Shown here: piece after piece, positions 39,661 to 39,749 of the stretch
How positions within the stretch are numbered: position 1 is the stretch's first letter
How the letters are laid out: every line of letters begins with the position of its first letter
Origin: an uncultured bacterium
Lineage (GTDB): Bacteria > Actinomycetota > Coriobacteriia > Coriobacteriales > Coriobacteriaceae
Length of the DNA stretch: 39,749 nucleotides
Assembly: GCA_958349055.1 (NCBI GenBank)
Contig: CATWBO010000022.1
Coordinates: 1 to 39,749 of the forward strand
Direction of reading: 5' to 3'
The notes under the pieces: model-generated
Databases searched by the model: none
What the model was told of the DNA's origin: nothing
The model's input: the letters and a program-made list of their open reading frames with translations, nothing else
Translations under genes and position numbers: made by a program

Positions 39661-39691
39661 CCGGCAGTTGGGGACAGTCCCTTTCTGCCGG
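39661..39691. repeat. 31-nt imperfect palindrome, GGGACAGTCCC family
   Basis: CCGGCAG and CTGCCGG flank the GGGACAGTCCC core around A39676, with mismatches at TTG/TTT. The arm sequence differs from the 14864 copies but the length and centre are the same. The rest of 39580-39749 holds no gene that I can see. Confidence 0.7.
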
Positions 39692-39749
39692 CACAGACGA
39701 TATGAGCAGGACATAAAACATTGAGAGCCCCCGGCATGAAAGTCCGCGG

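Overview
The window is high-GC, gene-dense DNA that looks like a gut Coriobacteriia genome, most likely Collinsella-like. This rests on protein style, an LAxTG-type sorting motif, many dispersed GGGACAGTCCC palindromes, and the mix of SPASM radical SAM, EvgS-like and LuxR genes. The genus is an inference, not a database result. No tRNA, rRNA, CRISPR array or phage structural gene is visible.

Layout. (1) 1-2516, minus: a divergent type IIA topoisomerase pair (subunit A cut by the window edge, subunit B complete) with a perfect SOS-type CGAAC-N4-GTTCG box upstream. (2) 2952-5043, plus: a lipoprotein, then an autoregulated-looking XRE/four-TM membrane protein pair. (3) 5134-10662, minus: a 1455-residue Tat-exported, LAGTG-anchored surface protein preceded by a LuxR-type regulator. 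(4) 10911-14857: a two-component system divergent from an extracytoplasmic redox operon (CD1871A-type CXXC peptide, NapH-like 4Fe-4S membrane protein, TlpA-like lipoprotein). (5) 15075-18329: a MacB/FtsX-type ABC fusion with a very large external domain, followed by palindromes and a 176-nt nested hairpin. (6) 18594-24037, minus: two small membrane proteins, a frameshifted MATE transporter, and a run of aldo/keto reductase, CMD-cupin and small-protein genes divergent from a LysR regulator. (7) 25101-27676: a tRNA-dihydrouridine synthase convergent with an overlapping macrodomain/SirTM sirtuin pair, a reversible ADP-ribosylation module. (8) 27817-30320: an HxlR regulator divergent from a radical-SAM RiPP operon: a 77-residue precursor with seven Cys-Gly units, a flavin-fold/ferredoxin fusion and a SPASM radical SAM enzyme. 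(9) 30345-32820: an insert-like island bounded by 48-nt direct repeats that are themselves hairpins, holding a BrnT-like/RHH toxin-antitoxin pair and an unrecognised 428-residue protein. (10) 32823-39573: glutaredoxin-like protein, XRE/zinc-ribbon/TipAS regulator, TrmO, MalY/PatB lyase, flavin-fold protein and an EvgS-like hybrid sensor kinase.

The strongest candidate for an undescribed system is the RiPP operon at 28349-30320. Its precursor fits the bioinformatically named ACGX-repeat type, for which I know of no characterised product. Its internal 33-nt coding repeats, dedicated redox partner and HxlR operator make it testable. The second is the repeat-bounded island with its orphan 428-residue gene beside a toxin-antitoxin module.
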